Assembly: GCA_021795255.1 (NCBI GenBank)
Contig: JAJYPQ010000034.1
Coordinates: 1-18,231 of the forward strand
Direction of reading: 5' to 3'
Length of the DNA stretch: 18,231 nt
DNA from: Pseudomonadota bacterium
GTDB taxonomy: Bacteria > Pseudomonadota > Gammaproteobacteria > Acidiferrobacterales > Acidiferrobacteraceae
A program made the position numbers and the translations under genes. How positions within the stretch are numbered: position 1 is the first letter of the stretch; each line of letters starts with the position of its first letter. Shown here piece by piece: positions 8,133-16,007 of the stretch. The notes under the pieces were generated by a model. That model was not told the origin of the DNA. It worked only from the letters and a program-made list of their open reading frames with translations, and ran no database searches.

Positions 8133-9647
8133 ATGACAGAAGCACCGGAAGCCTGCGTCCTCCTTATTTTTGGAGCTACAGGGGACCTTGCCCGCCGGAA
8201 ACTGGTTCCGGCACTTTTCCGGCTTCATGCCAAAAACCTGCTCCCCGATGGTTTTGCGATCCTCGGGGCCAGTCGCAAGCCCTTGTCTAACGAGCAGTTC
8301 CGGGCGCTCATGCGCGAGGCCTGCAAGGCCTTTTGCAACCACCCCCCAAGCGACAGCGAGTGGGCGAGCTTCGCTGCGCGCCTTTATTACGAGGCTGGGC
8401 ACTTTACCGACCAGACGCTTTTTCAGCGCCTCAATATGTCCTTGCGCGAGATCGACCATCGCCACCACACCCAGGGCAACCGGCTCTTTTACCTAGCGAC
8501 CTTGCCGAGTAGCTACCCGCTCCTCGTCAAACAACTGGACGACGCCGAGATGATCAACAAGACCGGCGATCACCCCTTTACGCGGCTTGTGGTCGAAAAA
8601 CCCTTCGGACGCGATCTCGACTCGGCCGTAACCTTGAACAATGAAATTGCCACCGTCTTCCGGGAAGATCAGGTCTACCGCATCGATCACTACCTGGGCA
8701 AGGAAACCGTTCAGAACATCCTGGTATTCCGCTTCGCCAACGCGATTTTTGAGCCGCTCTGGAACCGCGTTCATATCGACCACGTGCAGATCACGGCCGC
8801 CGAGACACTGGGAGTCGAGGGCCGCGGCGCCTATTACGAAGAGACCGGCGTCTTGAGCGACATGGTGCAAAACCATCTCCTGCAGGTCTTGAGCCTCATG
8901 GCCATGGAGCCACCCCTATCGTTTCATGCCGATGCCATCCGCGACAAAAAAATCGAGGTGTTTCGGGCCCTGCGCCCCTTGCTGGGGCCTGAGATCCTGC
9001 AGGCCACGGTACGCGGCCAATACGGTCAAAGCGGTGACGGATCGCAGCCAGCCTATCGCGCGGAGTCGGCCGTCGACCCGCAGTCTCTGGTTCCGACCTA
9101 CGTGGCCCTCAAGGTCTTCGTCGACAACTGGCGCTGGCAAGGAGTGCCCTTCTATATTCGTACCGGTAAGCGCCTCAGTTACGGTTCGACCGAGATCGTG
9201 ATCCAGTTTCGACAAATTCCGTTTTGCCTGTTTGGCCAAGACCAAGTGTGTTCGCATATCGAGCCAAACCGCCTCGTACTCCGCATTCAACCGTACGAGG
9301 GCATCAGCCTCGGTTTTGGCATCAAGGCCCCTGGGAACGAGGCTCAGGTCGATTACGGCCGTATGCGCTTTACCTATGGCAGCCGTTACGAGGGCGAAAT
9401 ACCACTGGCCTACGAACGGCTTTTGACCGATGTCATGCGCGGTTATGCGGCTCTTTTTGCGCGTCGGGACTCGGTCGAGGAGGCGTGGCGCTTCATTACG
9501 CCGATCCTGACAGCATGGGCCGAAAACAAGCCCACGGATTTCCCCAACTACGACACCGGGAGCGATGGTCCAGACGCGGCCCGCAAGCTGATCGGAGCAG
9601 ACGGCCGGGCATGGTATCCGCTCGCCCCCCCGGTCTCGTCCGCGTAA
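8133..9647 (+). CDS. zwf: Glucose-6-phosphate dehydrogenase
   Basis: It oxidises glucose 6-phosphate to 6-phosphogluconolactone with NAD(P)+, the entry step of the oxidative pentose phosphate path. The 504-residue protein has the nucleotide-binding [10 protein letters not shown] (14-23), EKPFG (155-159), the substrate signature RIDHYLGK (183-190) and the catalytic-base histidine H248 in VQNHLL. I start it at ATG 8133: GAGGTG (8121-8126) is a strong ribosome site six bases upstream, and the GTG at 8124 is part of that site. Its TAA shares its last base with the pgl ATG (TAATG), so the two genes are translationally coupled. Confidence 0.97.
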   Translation: MTEAPEACVLLIFGATGDLARRKLVPALFRLHAKNLLPDGFAILGASRKPLSNEQFRALMREACKAFCNHPPSDSEWASFAARLYYEAGHFTDQTLFQRLNMSLREIDHRHHTQGNRLFYLATLPSSYPLLVKQLDDAEMINKTGDHPFTRLVVEKPFGRDLDSAVTLNNEIATVFREDQVYRIDHYLGKETVQNILVFRFANAIFEPLWNRVHIDHVQITAAETLGVEGRGAYYEETGVLSDMVQNHLLQVLSLMAMEPPLSFHADAIRDKKIEVFRALRPLLGPEILQATVRGQYGQSGDGSQPAYRAESAVDPQSLVPTYVALKVFVDNWRWQGVPFYIRTGKRLSYGSTEIVIQFRQIPFCLFGQDQVCSHIEPNRLVLRIQPYEGISLGFGIKAPGNEAQVDYGRMRFTYGSRYEGEIPLAYERLLTDVMRGYAALFARRDSVEEAWRFITPILTAWAENKPTDFPNYDTGSDGPDAARKLIGADGRAWYPLAPPVSSA

Positions 9648-10354
9648 TGTTTACCATAGCCGACGACCCATCCTCCCTGGCTCAAGGCCTAGCAGATCGC
9701 GTTTTCCTGGAGGCGCACGCCGCCAAAGGACGGGGGCAGCGTTTAGCGATCGCCTTGTCTGGAGGATCGACGCCCACGCTCTTTTACCAGGAGTTGGGGC
9801 GTCGTTCGGCGCGCATTCCGTGGTCTATCCTCGATATCTATTTCAGCGATGAGCGGGCGGTGCCCCCCGACCATCCCGACAGTAACTTCGGCCAGGCCCA
9901 CGCCCTCTGGCTGCGTCACGCGCCGCCTGGGACCCACATCTACCGCATGCTCGGGGAACAAGGCGCAGAGAGCGCGGCCCGCCACTATGAACAGGTCCTG
10001 ACGGACTCCATCCGACCAGTGCCCTGTTTCGATATCGTGTTTCTCGGCCTCGGCGCCGATGGTCACATCGCCTCCCTCTTCCCGGGTATGGCACTCACGT
10101 CAAAAGATCGGGTCACGGCCGTCGCAGCTACGGACGCGCGCACCGCCCGTATCAGCCTATCGCTGCCTACCTTGGTCGCGGCCCGCACGCGCATCATTGT
10201 CGTTCAAGGTTCGGCCAAGGCTGAGCCCTTAAGACAAAGCCTCAAGCCCGATGCCACCACCCCGATCGCGGCGCTTTTGCGCCAAGCGCCGGTCGAGTGG
10301 TGGCTTGATCGCGCGGCCGCCTTGGGACTTTGCCCCCAGATCCCACACCACTAG
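9647..10354 (+). CDS. pgl: 6-phosphogluconolactonase (DevB/Pgl type)
   Basis: It hydrolyses the lactone produced by Zwf to 6-phosphogluconate. The 235-residue protein has the NagB/RpiA-like fold motifs SGGSTP (38-43), SDERAVPPDHPDSN (67-80) and LGLGADGHIASLFPG (133-147). The start is the ATG at 9647 overlapping the zwf stop; there is no separate ribosome site. The frame is open upstream to 9224, but that stretch lies wholly inside zwf and is not conserved. No gnd or edd follows, so the fate of the product is set elsewhere. The stop (10352-10354) overlaps that of the convergent tonB remnant. Confidence 0.95.
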   Translation: MFTIADDPSSLAQGLADRVFLEAHAAKGRGQRLAIALSGGSTPTLFYQELGRRSARIPWSILDIYFSDERAVPPDHPDSNFGQAHALWLRHAPPGTHIYRMLGEQGAESAARHYEQVLTDSIRPVPCFDIVFLGLGADGHIASLFPGMALTSKDRVTAVAATDARTARISLSLPTLVAARTRIIVVQGSAKAEPLRQSLKPDATTPIAALLRQAPVEWWLDRAAALGLCPQIPHH

Positions 10355-10644
10355 AAACGATTCCAGTGGTCGTTTAAGCCCACACGGGCGCGAAAGACCG
10401 TGACATGACCCGACATGCGGCGAGTGAAGGCCGGGTATAGGCGGCTTTTGACGGCGGCCAAGTAAGCTCTGTCGAGAAACCCAACCCCGCTTGAACGCGG
10501 GATCCGCGCCCCTAGCAGCCGTCGGTTCGGCAGAAGCTTGAAGGCCGCGACCGTACGTCCCGACATCCCGCGGGCAGCAACCCGTTGCGAGTCGATAAGC
10601 CGGGCCGCGATACGGCCGTTTTGGGTCGCAAAATAGGGTATTTC
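10351..10644 (-). pseudogene. tonB: TonB C-terminal domain remnant
   Basis: The frame is open from just after a TAG at 10645-10647 to the TAG at 10351, and an ATG at 10566 lies inside. Its translation resembles the TonB C-terminal domain: GRTVAAFKLLPN, RRLLGARIPRSSG, then VGFLDRAYLAAVK and LYPAF, which match the conserved beta-strand, the IVRSSG-like turn, the LDRAAL helix and the following strand. There is no N-terminal membrane anchor or proline-rich linker, and the usual YP motif before the first strand is missing. It begins right after the broken exbB. I infer a fragment left by a deletion that removed exbD and the tonB 5' part. The assignment rests on motif memory, without a database search. 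Confidence 0.55.
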
Positions 10645-10648
10645 CTAA

Positions 10649-11345
10649 CTATTTTGCCAACACCGTCTTCCGGTGTCCCACGGGACCATGAGTAGTCGCT
10701 TCGCCGATAGTTGAAGACAGGAGAACAGGGGCGCCATCCAGACGATTCAGGAGTATGGTCTTCACGAGATCCAGCTGGTGCAAAATGAGCTGCACCTTGT
10801 TATTCGGGGCATTAAAGGCCAGTAGGCCGGTCATGGCGACGAAAAGCCCCGATGCGGTCGCTACCAGGGCATCGGCGATCCCGCCGGTTACAGCCGTCGG
10901 TACGTGGCCGGGCGCCGAAAGTACCGAAAAGGCGTGGAACATACCGACGATGGTACCGAAGAGGCCTAGGAGCGGGGCCAAGGTCACAATGGTATCGAGG
11001 ACCTACAAGCGCCGATCAAGGACCGGGGCGAGTCGCAAGATCGCCTCGTCCAGGCGATTCGCCAGCTGCTTGCTGTGGCTAACCCCTACACGTCAGGCGG
11101 CCACATCCAATAAAACGCCCTCCGGCAAGTCGGGCGCCGTGGCAGCCAAACTCAAGAGCTTGGGTACGGGTCGCTTGGTGGGCGGCGCCTAGGCTCTCCA
11201 CTCAGCTATTGCCTTGTAAAAGCGTACGGCGCAGGTACCAGGAGCGATCGATAATAACGGCCAATGCCACCGTCAATATCACCACCATGAGGTAAAGCAC
11301 GCCATCGGAATAATTCGCGAGATGAATAAGATAGTGCGTGGTCAT
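10649..11345 (-). pseudogene. exbB: Degraded ExbB/TolQ-type proton channel gene
   Basis: ExbB energises TonB using the proton gradient across the inner membrane. The reading begins at ATG 11345 (GGAGG at 11354-11358, eight bases away) with an N-terminal membrane helix (VLYLMVVILTVALAVIIDR). It ends at a TGA at 11202-11204, then resumes in a frame displaced by one base. That frame is cut by TAG 11189-11191, TGA 11093-11095 and TAG 11003-11005, and finishes with the family core TLAPLLGLFGTIVGMFHAF and the second pore helix GGIADALVATASGLFVAM to a TAG at 10649. Spliced together it gives about 232 residues, normal for ExbB. Three nonsense codons plus a frameshift make sequencing error an unlikely full explanation. 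Confidence 0.88.
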
Positions 11346-11461
11346 GAAAGGACCCTCCGTAAGGCCGGAAGAATGGATCCTCGCTATGACAAGGTGTTTG
11401 CGCTGAGATGATAATCGGATGACAATTGCGGGGGCCGTAAGGCCCTCATCGCCCGTAAATA

Positions 11462-11490
11462 TTGACACCTGGGTCCGGCTTGCGTATGAG
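11462..11490 (+). promoter_or_regulatory. Candidate promoter for the CopD-like gene
   Basis: A perfect TTGACA -35 box (11462-11467) is 17 bases from TATGAG (11485-11490, 4 of 6 matches), predicting transcription from about 11497 and a short leader of about 24 bases. A second, weaker pair lies upstream: ATGACA 11386-11391 and GATAAT 11410-11415 with an 18-base spacer. Both are read by eye. Confidence 0.5.
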
Positions 11491-11520
11491 ATCTAGGTTT
11501 TACTTGGAGATTTTCGTCCT

Positions 11521-11970
11521 ATGTCACTTCTGATCGCGCTCCACGGCCTTATCGCCATGATATGGGTCGGGGGCATGTTTTTTGCCTATGTCGTGCTTCG
11601 GCCCGCCGCCCAGACGATCGAGGCACCCTTGCGCCTACGGCTCTGGGCCCGGACCTTTGAACGGTTCTTTCCCTGGGTATGGACGGCCGTCATCATCCTG
11701 CCTACGACCGGATATTTTCTGATTAGCGCTCGCTTGGGTGGCTTTGCGCACCTCCCCCTGGCCATTAACGTGATGCAGGGCCTCGGTATCGTCATGATCC
11801 TGCTGTATCTCCATGTCTTTTTTGCCCCGTATCGTCGCCTGCGCACCGGGGTCGAGGCCGGCGACTTTGTCAAGGCCGGGCAGGCCTTAAGGCAGATCCG
11901 GCAACTCATCGGCGTCAACATGGTCCTGGGTCTTATTACCGTTTTCGTCGCCCTGGCAGGGGTCGCTTAA
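11521..11970 (+). CDS. CopD-like four-helix integral membrane protein
   Basis: A 149-residue inner-membrane protein with four predicted helices at about 2-25, 49-68, 78-103 and 127-148. It belongs by look to the CopD domain / DUF2269-like group: a helix-1 histidine in LHGLIAMIWVGGMFF and LYLHVFFAPY in helix 3 recall those proteins. CopD is associated with copper handling, but there is no copC or other copper gene beside it, so copper transport is only a suggestion. A GGAG lies 11 bases before the ATG, which is somewhat far. It is divergent from the dead exbB; rimO follows after 36 bases. Confidence 0.75.
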   Translation: MSLLIALHGLIAMIWVGGMFFAYVVLRPAAQTIEAPLRLRLWARTFERFFPWVWTAVIILPTTGYFLISARLGGFAHLPLAINVMQGLGIVMILLYLHVFFAPYRRLRTGVEAGDFVKAGQALRQIRQLIGVNMVLGLITVFVALAGVA

Positions 11971-12006
11971 AACGTCGAGAACGGCCTTGTAGCCATAGCT
12001 CGCGAT

Positions 12007-13350
12007 ATGAATGGGGAACCGGAACTTATGGCTTTAGCGGCGTCGGAACCACGGGTGGGCTTTGTCAGCCTAGGATGTCCCAAGGCCCTTGTCGATGCGG
12101 AACGTATCCTCACCCAGCTACGCGCTGAGGGTTACGCGACCGCTCCGAGCTATGACGAGGCGGACCTTGTCATCATCAACACCTGTGGCTTTATCGATAG
12201 CGCGATAGAAGAATCGCTCGAGGCCATAGGTGACGCCATGAAGGATAATGGGCGAGTCATCGTCACCGGTTGCCTTGGGGCGAAGGCCGCGCTCATCCGC
12301 GAACATTACCCAGAGGTGCTGGCGGTCACGGGGCCGCACGATGAAGCGGCCGTCATGAACGCGGTCCATCAACACCTGCCCAAACCCCACGACCCGTTTA
12401 TCGATCTTGTACCACCCCAGGGCATAAAGCTCACTCCCCGGCATTATGCCTACCTGAAGATATCCGAGGGCTGCAACCACAGTTGTCGGTTCTGCATCAT
12501 TCCGTCGCTCCGCGGGAGACTTGTCAGTCGCCCCCTAGGGGACATACTGGGCGAGGCCGAGCGGCTCGTGAAAGCCGGCGTCAAAGAGCTTCTGATAGTC
12601 TCCCAAGACACAAGCGCCTACGGTGTCGACACAAAGCAAGCGCTCGGTTTTGTCGGCGGCCGCGCGGTCAAGATGTCGTTCCTGAATCTTGTGCGGGAAT
12701 TGGGGAGGCTTGGCGTATGGGTACGCCTCCACTACGTCTACCCCTATAAAACGGTGGCGGATATCCTGCCCTTGCTCGACTGCGAGGGCGTCCTCCCTTA
12801 TCTCGACGTCCCGTTTCAGCACGCCCATCCCCGCGTCCTGCAGGCCATGCGTCGCCCGGCCGGCCGGGCGCACCCGCAGGGCTGCTTGGACGCTTGGCGG
12901 TCCTCACGCCCAGACCTTGTGGTGCGCAGCACCTTTATCGTCGGCTTCCCAGGCGAGACCGAGGACGAATTCGCGGCCCTACTGCGTTTTGTCGAAGAGG
13001 CCGGCATCGACCGCCTGGGCGCCTTCACCTACTCCGCGGTAGCGGGTGCCGCGGCGAATGCGCTCAGAGACCCGGTGCCCGAGGCCGTCAAAGAAGAGCG
13101 CCTAGAGCGGCTCATGGCTTGCCAAGCCACGGTCAGCTTACGGCGTCTTCAGACCCGGATCGGTCGCAGCTATCAGGTCTTGATCGATGACAGCGGCCCG
13201 GCGGGCCTTGTCGGAAGAAGCTATGCGGAAGCACCCGAGATCGACGGCATCATTCGGATGGCGGGCCCGGGGCGTGTGGGCGAGTTCGTGCGCTGCACCA
13301 TTACTGGGGCTGATGTCCACGACTTGACTGGCTCTATCACTCCGACCTAG
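12007..13350 (+). CDS. rimO: Ribosomal protein S12 methylthiotransferase
   Basis: A radical-SAM enzyme that adds a methylthio group to an aspartate of ribosomal protein S12. The N-terminal UPF0004 domain has its cluster cysteines C24 ([10 protein letters not shown]), C60 (NTCGF) and C89 (TGCL). The radical-SAM cluster cysteines are C156, C160 and C163 in CNHSCRFC. The C-terminal TRAM part has [13 protein letters not shown] (402-414). [10 protein letters not shown] and [19 protein letters not shown] text separate RimO from MiaB. The start could be ATG 12007 or ATG 12028 (GGGGAACCGGAA lies before the latter); neither has a clear ribosome site. Residues about 286-294 (GRAHPQGCL) differ from the usual acidic/leucine stretch after RRPA, which could reflect a local compensated frameshift. 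Confidence 0.95.
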   Translation: MNGEPELMALAASEPRVGFVSLGCPKALVDAERILTQLRAEGYATAPSYDEADLVIINTCGFIDSAIEESLEAIGDAMKDNGRVIVTGCLGAKAALIREHYPEVLAVTGPHDEAAVMNAVHQHLPKPHDPFIDLVPPQGIKLTPRHYAYLKISEGCNHSCRFCIIPSLRGRLVSRPLGDILGEAERLVKAGVKELLIVSQDTSAYGVDTKQALGFVGGRAVKMSFLNLVRELGRLGVWVRLHYVYPYKTVADILPLLDCEGVLPYLDVPFQHAHPRVLQAMRRPAGRAHPQGCLDAWRSSRPDLVVRSTFIVGFPGETEDEFAALLRFVEEAGIDRLGAFTYSAVAGAAANALRDPVPEAVKEERLERLMACQATVSLRRLQTRIGRSYQVLIDDSGPAGLVGRSYAEAPEIDGIIRMAGPGRVGEFVRCTITGADVHDLTGSITPT

Positions 13351-13474
13351 ACCCGAAGCCGACAGGCACCCGGCCACTTACGATAGACCCTACAAGCCGC
13401 CTGAACGACAAATCCGATGGCCGAGACCGGATGGACCAAGGGTCGGCTACCAACCCCTATTTCGGAGGACCCTT

Positions 13475-13837
13475 ATGAGAGTGCCGATCGTTGCAGTAAT
13501 GGTGTCGCTGACCCTGGCACCGGCATTCGCTTTCGCGGCATCGGGTAACGTTCATGGTTCGCCTGACGGACGCCCGTCCGGTACCCCCAATAGCTCGGCT
13601 ATGACGATGGGAGACAGCGCGCGCCCCACCGAGAACCGCTCAGGCTTGGCTGGCGCTGGCGGGGCGAGTGGCGCACGCTTTAACAGATTGTCGCATGGCC
13701 GAGCCTACATTACGCGCGCCGAGGCCCGCCAAGAGGACCCCATGCTCTATCACCACTTCACGCGCTGCGACACTTTGCGAGACGGCCGCATCACTCGAAC
13801 GGAATTCAAGAACTGCCGCGGCGGCCGAGGAAAGTGA
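13475..13837 (+). CDS. Small secreted protein with one EF-hand-like loop
   Basis: A 120-residue protein with a signal peptide of about 21 residues (hydrophobic core IVAVMVSLTLAPAFAFA, probable cleavage after AFA), so it is likely periplasmic. A Gly/Ser/Pro-rich stretch (about 22-65) leads to a C-terminal EF-hand-like pair. The second loop, DTLRDGRITRTE (residues 100-111), keeps D1, D5, G6, I8 and E12 of a calcium loop, with Leu at position 3. The first, LSHGRAYITRAE, keeps only I8 and E12. A strong ribosome site GGAGG (13464-13468) lies six bases before the ATG. Two cysteines flank the loop. Function is unknown; calcium binding is doubtful. Confidence 0.7.
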   Translation: MRVPIVAVMVSLTLAPAFAFAASGNVHGSPDGRPSGTPNSSAMTMGDSARPTENRSGLAGAGGASGARFNRLSHGRAYITRAEARQEDPMLYHHFTRCDTLRDGRITRTEFKNCRGGRGK

Positions 13838-13853
13838 GCCGCCGAACACGGCT

Positions 13854-14270
13854 TTAGGCACTCGACTTCAAGCTGTCGCGAACGGCCTCGAGCTTGGACC
13901 GCACCTGCCAGCCCAACTCTGTGACCTCGGGATTGCTGACCAGCGCCAGCACCGCCACCGGGTCCATGAAAGACACCTTCACGCTTCCGGCAGCAATTTC
14001 GTTGAGAAGGACGTTACAGGGAAGGAGAAGACCGATATCGGGCTCGGCGGAAATTGCCTTATGCGCGAGCGTGGGGTTACAGGCGCCGAGGATGTTATAA
14101 CGCGGCATGTCCTGGCCGATCTTGGCCTTAATGGTGGCGCTGACGTCGATCTCGGTCAGCACCCCAAACCCCTGTCCCTTCAGGGCCTCCACGACTTGGG
14201 CGCGAACCGCGTCGAAGGCCCCGGCGACCTCGACATCAAAACCATAGGCGACTTCCCCTTCCTTTAACAT
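13854..14270 (-). CDS. DUF302 family protein
   Basis: A 138-residue DUF302 protein with no signal peptide. The family pattern is clear: an opening alpha/beta segment (VAGAFDAVRAQVVEALKGQGFGVLTEIDV), LGACNP with C64, and LLLPCNVLL with C85. The biochemical role of DUF302 is not established; members often sit near metal, sulfur or redox genes, and the two conserved cysteines suggest ligand binding. The start is firm, with AGGAGG (14275-14280) four bases before the ATG. It follows the unrecognised gene to its right by 33 bases on the same strand and is convergent with the secreted protein. Confidence 0.9.
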   Translation of the reverse strand: MLKEGEVAYGFDVEVAGAFDAVRAQVVEALKGQGFGVLTEIDVSATIKAKIGQDMPRYNILGACNPTLAHKAISAEPDIGLLLPCNVLLNEIAAGSVKVSFMDPVAVLALVSNPEVTELGWQVRSKLEAVRDSLKSSA

Positions 14271-14303
14271 AAAACCTCCTGAGAGTCTTGGGTTATAACG
14301 CTG

Positions 14304-14723
14304 TTACGGCCGTTTCCCTTCCGGGGATACGGCGCGGCAGACGAGAGGGGCGACGCGCTGGCTGCCACCCCGCTGCCTCCTCGCCAAACGCTCCTCGAGG
14401 GCCGCCGCCAAGCGCTGCGGGGCGTGGCCCGCAAGCAAGCCGGCGTGAAAATGATAAAGATGCAGGCGACAGGGTACCGGCTCATGCAGTCCACGACCCG
14501 TGACTTGGAAGTCCAACCAGGCCATTAAGGGGATGTCGTTGATCAACGACCGCCCCAACCACAAGCGACGCTCCGCCCGCATCGTCATACGTAACGCCGG
14601 AAGCTCGACTTCAAGGGGCTCCCCGAGTCGCGCAAGCGCCAGCAGAACACGATTATAGCACGAGGCCTCTATGGTCTTTGGCAGCGCACGAATCGGCACG
14701 CGTGTTCGCGGATCGAAGGTCAC
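14304..14723 (-). CDS. Hypothetical protein, 139 residues, no family recognised
   Basis: I do not recognise this protein. It starts with GTG at 14723 (a TAG at 14748-14750 in frame limits upstream choices) and has a weak GGGG-type ribosome site. It is Arg- and Leu-rich, about 14-15% Arg, with no membrane segment or signal peptide. The middle reads as alternating hydrophobic strands (LWLGRSLINDIPLMAWLDFQV, about 54-74, given here in shortened form), followed by a helix-like LAAALEERLARRQ tail. The acidic/basic periodicity and codon use resemble the neighbours, so I think it is a real gene, cotranscribed with the DUF302 gene. A perfect dyad lies 17 bases upstream. Confidence 0.55.
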   Translation of the reverse strand: MTFDPRTRVPIRALPKTIEASCYNRVLLALARLGEPLEVELPALRMTMRAERRLWLGRSLINDIPLMAWLDFQVTGRGLHEPVPCRLHLYHFHAGLLAGHAPQRLAAALEERLARRQRGGSQRVAPLVCRAVSPEGKRP

Positions 14724-14739
14724 TATCGAGCCCCAGTAC

Positions 14740-14765
14740 TTTCGTGGCTAAAGTATGCCACGAAA
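14740..14765. promoter_or_regulatory. Perfect 9-bp dyad upstream of the hypothetical gene
   Basis: TTTCGTGGC (14740-14748) and GCCACGAAA (14757-14765) are exact reverse complements, separated by eight bases. The dyad ends 17 bases before the GTG at 14723. There is no T-run on either side, so an intrinsic terminator is unlikely. An operator overlapping the promoter, or a hairpin in the leader, fits the position better. Confidence 0.45.
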
Positions 14766-14835
14766 CTTCCCGACAGCGACAGGGACACCCACGGGAGCTA
14801 CAAGGTTAGGCTTTCTCAAGACCGGAGCAAGAGAC

Positions 14836-14867
14836 CAAAAAAAACCCGGCTTGTTCTCTGCCGGGTT
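14836..14867 (-). terminator. Intrinsic terminator of the pgk-pyk-fba run
   Basis: Reading leftward, AACCCGGC (complement of 14860-14867) is followed after nine bases by GCCGGGTT (14843-14850) and a run of eight T (14837-14844). The 8-bp GC-rich stem plus uridine tract is a textbook rho-independent terminator, 40 bases after the fba stop. Confidence 0.93.
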
Positions 14868-14906
14868 CCTTTTGACGCTCGTCCCTCAGGGCTTTAAGCC
14901 CCCCCA

Positions 14907-15971
14907 CTAATTGACGCGGGGGTTCAACTCACCCTTGGTATAGCGCTTGGTCATGTCCTCAAGATCGATCACCCGGATCTTGGAGGCCTGGCCCGCTGAC
15001 CCGAAGGCCTCGTAACGCGCCTTACAAATATCCTTACCGGCCTGAACCGAATCCTTCATGAACTTGCGGGGATCGAAGTTCTTCGGGTTCTTCGCCAAGT
15101 TGCGCCGGATGGCCCCGGTGATAGCCAGGCGCAAGTCGGTGTCGATATTCACCTTACGGACGCCATACTTGATCCCTTCTTGGATCTCCTTCACCGGCAC
15201 CCCGTAGGTCTCGCCGATATCGCCACCAAACTCATGAATGATTTTCAACCACTCCTGGGGCACAGAGGACGACCCGTGCATAACCAAGTGGGTGTCGGGG
15301 ATGCGGCGATGGATCTCCTTGATGCGCTGGATAGCCAGGATATCCCCCGTAGGCGGACGCGAAAACTTATAAGCACCATGGCTGGTTCCGATCGCGATTG
15401 CGAGCGCGTCAACCTTGGTGTTTTTGACGAAGTCCGCCGCTTGCTCGGGATCGGTCAACAGCTGGTCGTGGGACAGCTTCCCCTCGGCACCTGAACCATA
15501 CTCTTCGCCGGCCATGCCGGACTCCAAAGAGCCCAAGCAACCCAGTTCGCCTTCAACCGACACGCCCACGGCATGGGCCATCTCAACGACCCGCGAGGTG
15601 ACGTCTACGTTGTACTCGTACGACGATGGCGTCTTCATGTCCTCTCTCAAGGAACCGTCCATCATCACCGAGCTAAACCCGGAGCGAATGGAGCGCTGGC
15701 ACACCGCTGGGCTCGCGCCGTGATCCTGGTGCATCACGATCGGGATATGCGGGTACTGCTCGATGGCGGCCAAAATCAGGTGGCGCAGAAACGGTTCGCC
15801 AGCATAGCTGCGGGCACCCGCAGAGGCCTGGACGATAACCGGACTATCAGCTTCGTGGGCCGCCTGCATAATGGATTGAATCTGTTCCATATTATTCACG
15901 TTGAATGCCGGAACACCGTAACCGTGCTCCGCCGCATGATCCAACAACTGGCGCAGAGATACCAAAGACAT
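14907..15971 (-). CDS. fba: Class II fructose-bisphosphate aldolase (CbbA-type)
   Basis: A zinc-dependent aldolase of 354 residues that condenses or cleaves fructose 1,6-bisphosphate; the CbbA-like form also handles sedoheptulose 1,7-bisphosphate in the Calvin cycle. The start [24 protein letters not shown] (20-30), HQDHG with D83 and H84, EGELGCLG (about 139-146) and the HGSSSVP stretch are typical. It starts at ATG 15971 with AAGGAG (15978-15983) six bases away. It is 36 bases from the pyk stop and ends the leftward run before the terminator. Confidence 0.96.
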   Translation of the reverse strand: MSLVSLRQLLDHAAEHGYGVPAFNVNNMEQIQSIMQAAHEADSPVIVQASAGARSYAGEPFLRHLILAAIEQYPHIPIVMHQDHGASPAVCQRSIRSGFSSVMMDGSLREDMKTPSSYEYNVDVTSRVVEMAHAVGVSVEGELGCLGSLESGMAGEEYGSGAEGKLSHDQLLTDPEQAADFVKNTKVDALAIAIGTSHGAYKFSRPPTGDILAIQRIKEIHRRIPDTHLVMHGSSSVPQEWLKIIHEFGGDIGETYGVPVKEIQEGIKYGVRKVNIDTDLRLAITGAIRRNLAKNPKNFDPRKFMKDSVQAGKDICKARYEAFGSAGQASKIRVIDLEDMTKRYTKGELNPRVN

Positions 15972-16007
15972 GTTGTTCTCCTTAAACGTTCCTGTGAAAT
16001 GATGAAC

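Noticed and set aside
8080..8754. A 15-base exact direct repeat, ACGCGATTTTTGAGC, at 8080-8094 and 8740-8754
   Set aside because: One copy is inside conserved zwf coding sequence. By a rough estimate a single 15-base repeat in about 18 kb is only mildly unlikely by chance, and there is no other sign of a mobile element.
9224..9646. Upstream extension of pgl within zwf
   Set aside because: It is an out-of-frame reading of zwf; the family motifs begin after the ATG at 9647.
11346..11468. Forty-one codons ahead of the exbB ATG in the same frame
   Set aside because: They lie before a good ribosome site at 11354-11358, lack similarity to ExbB, and overlap the promoter region of the divergent gene.
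13668..14267. Long plus-strand frame opposite the DUF302 gene
   Set aside because: It is antisense to a clear DUF302 protein with a strong ribosome site, and its translation shows no family pattern.
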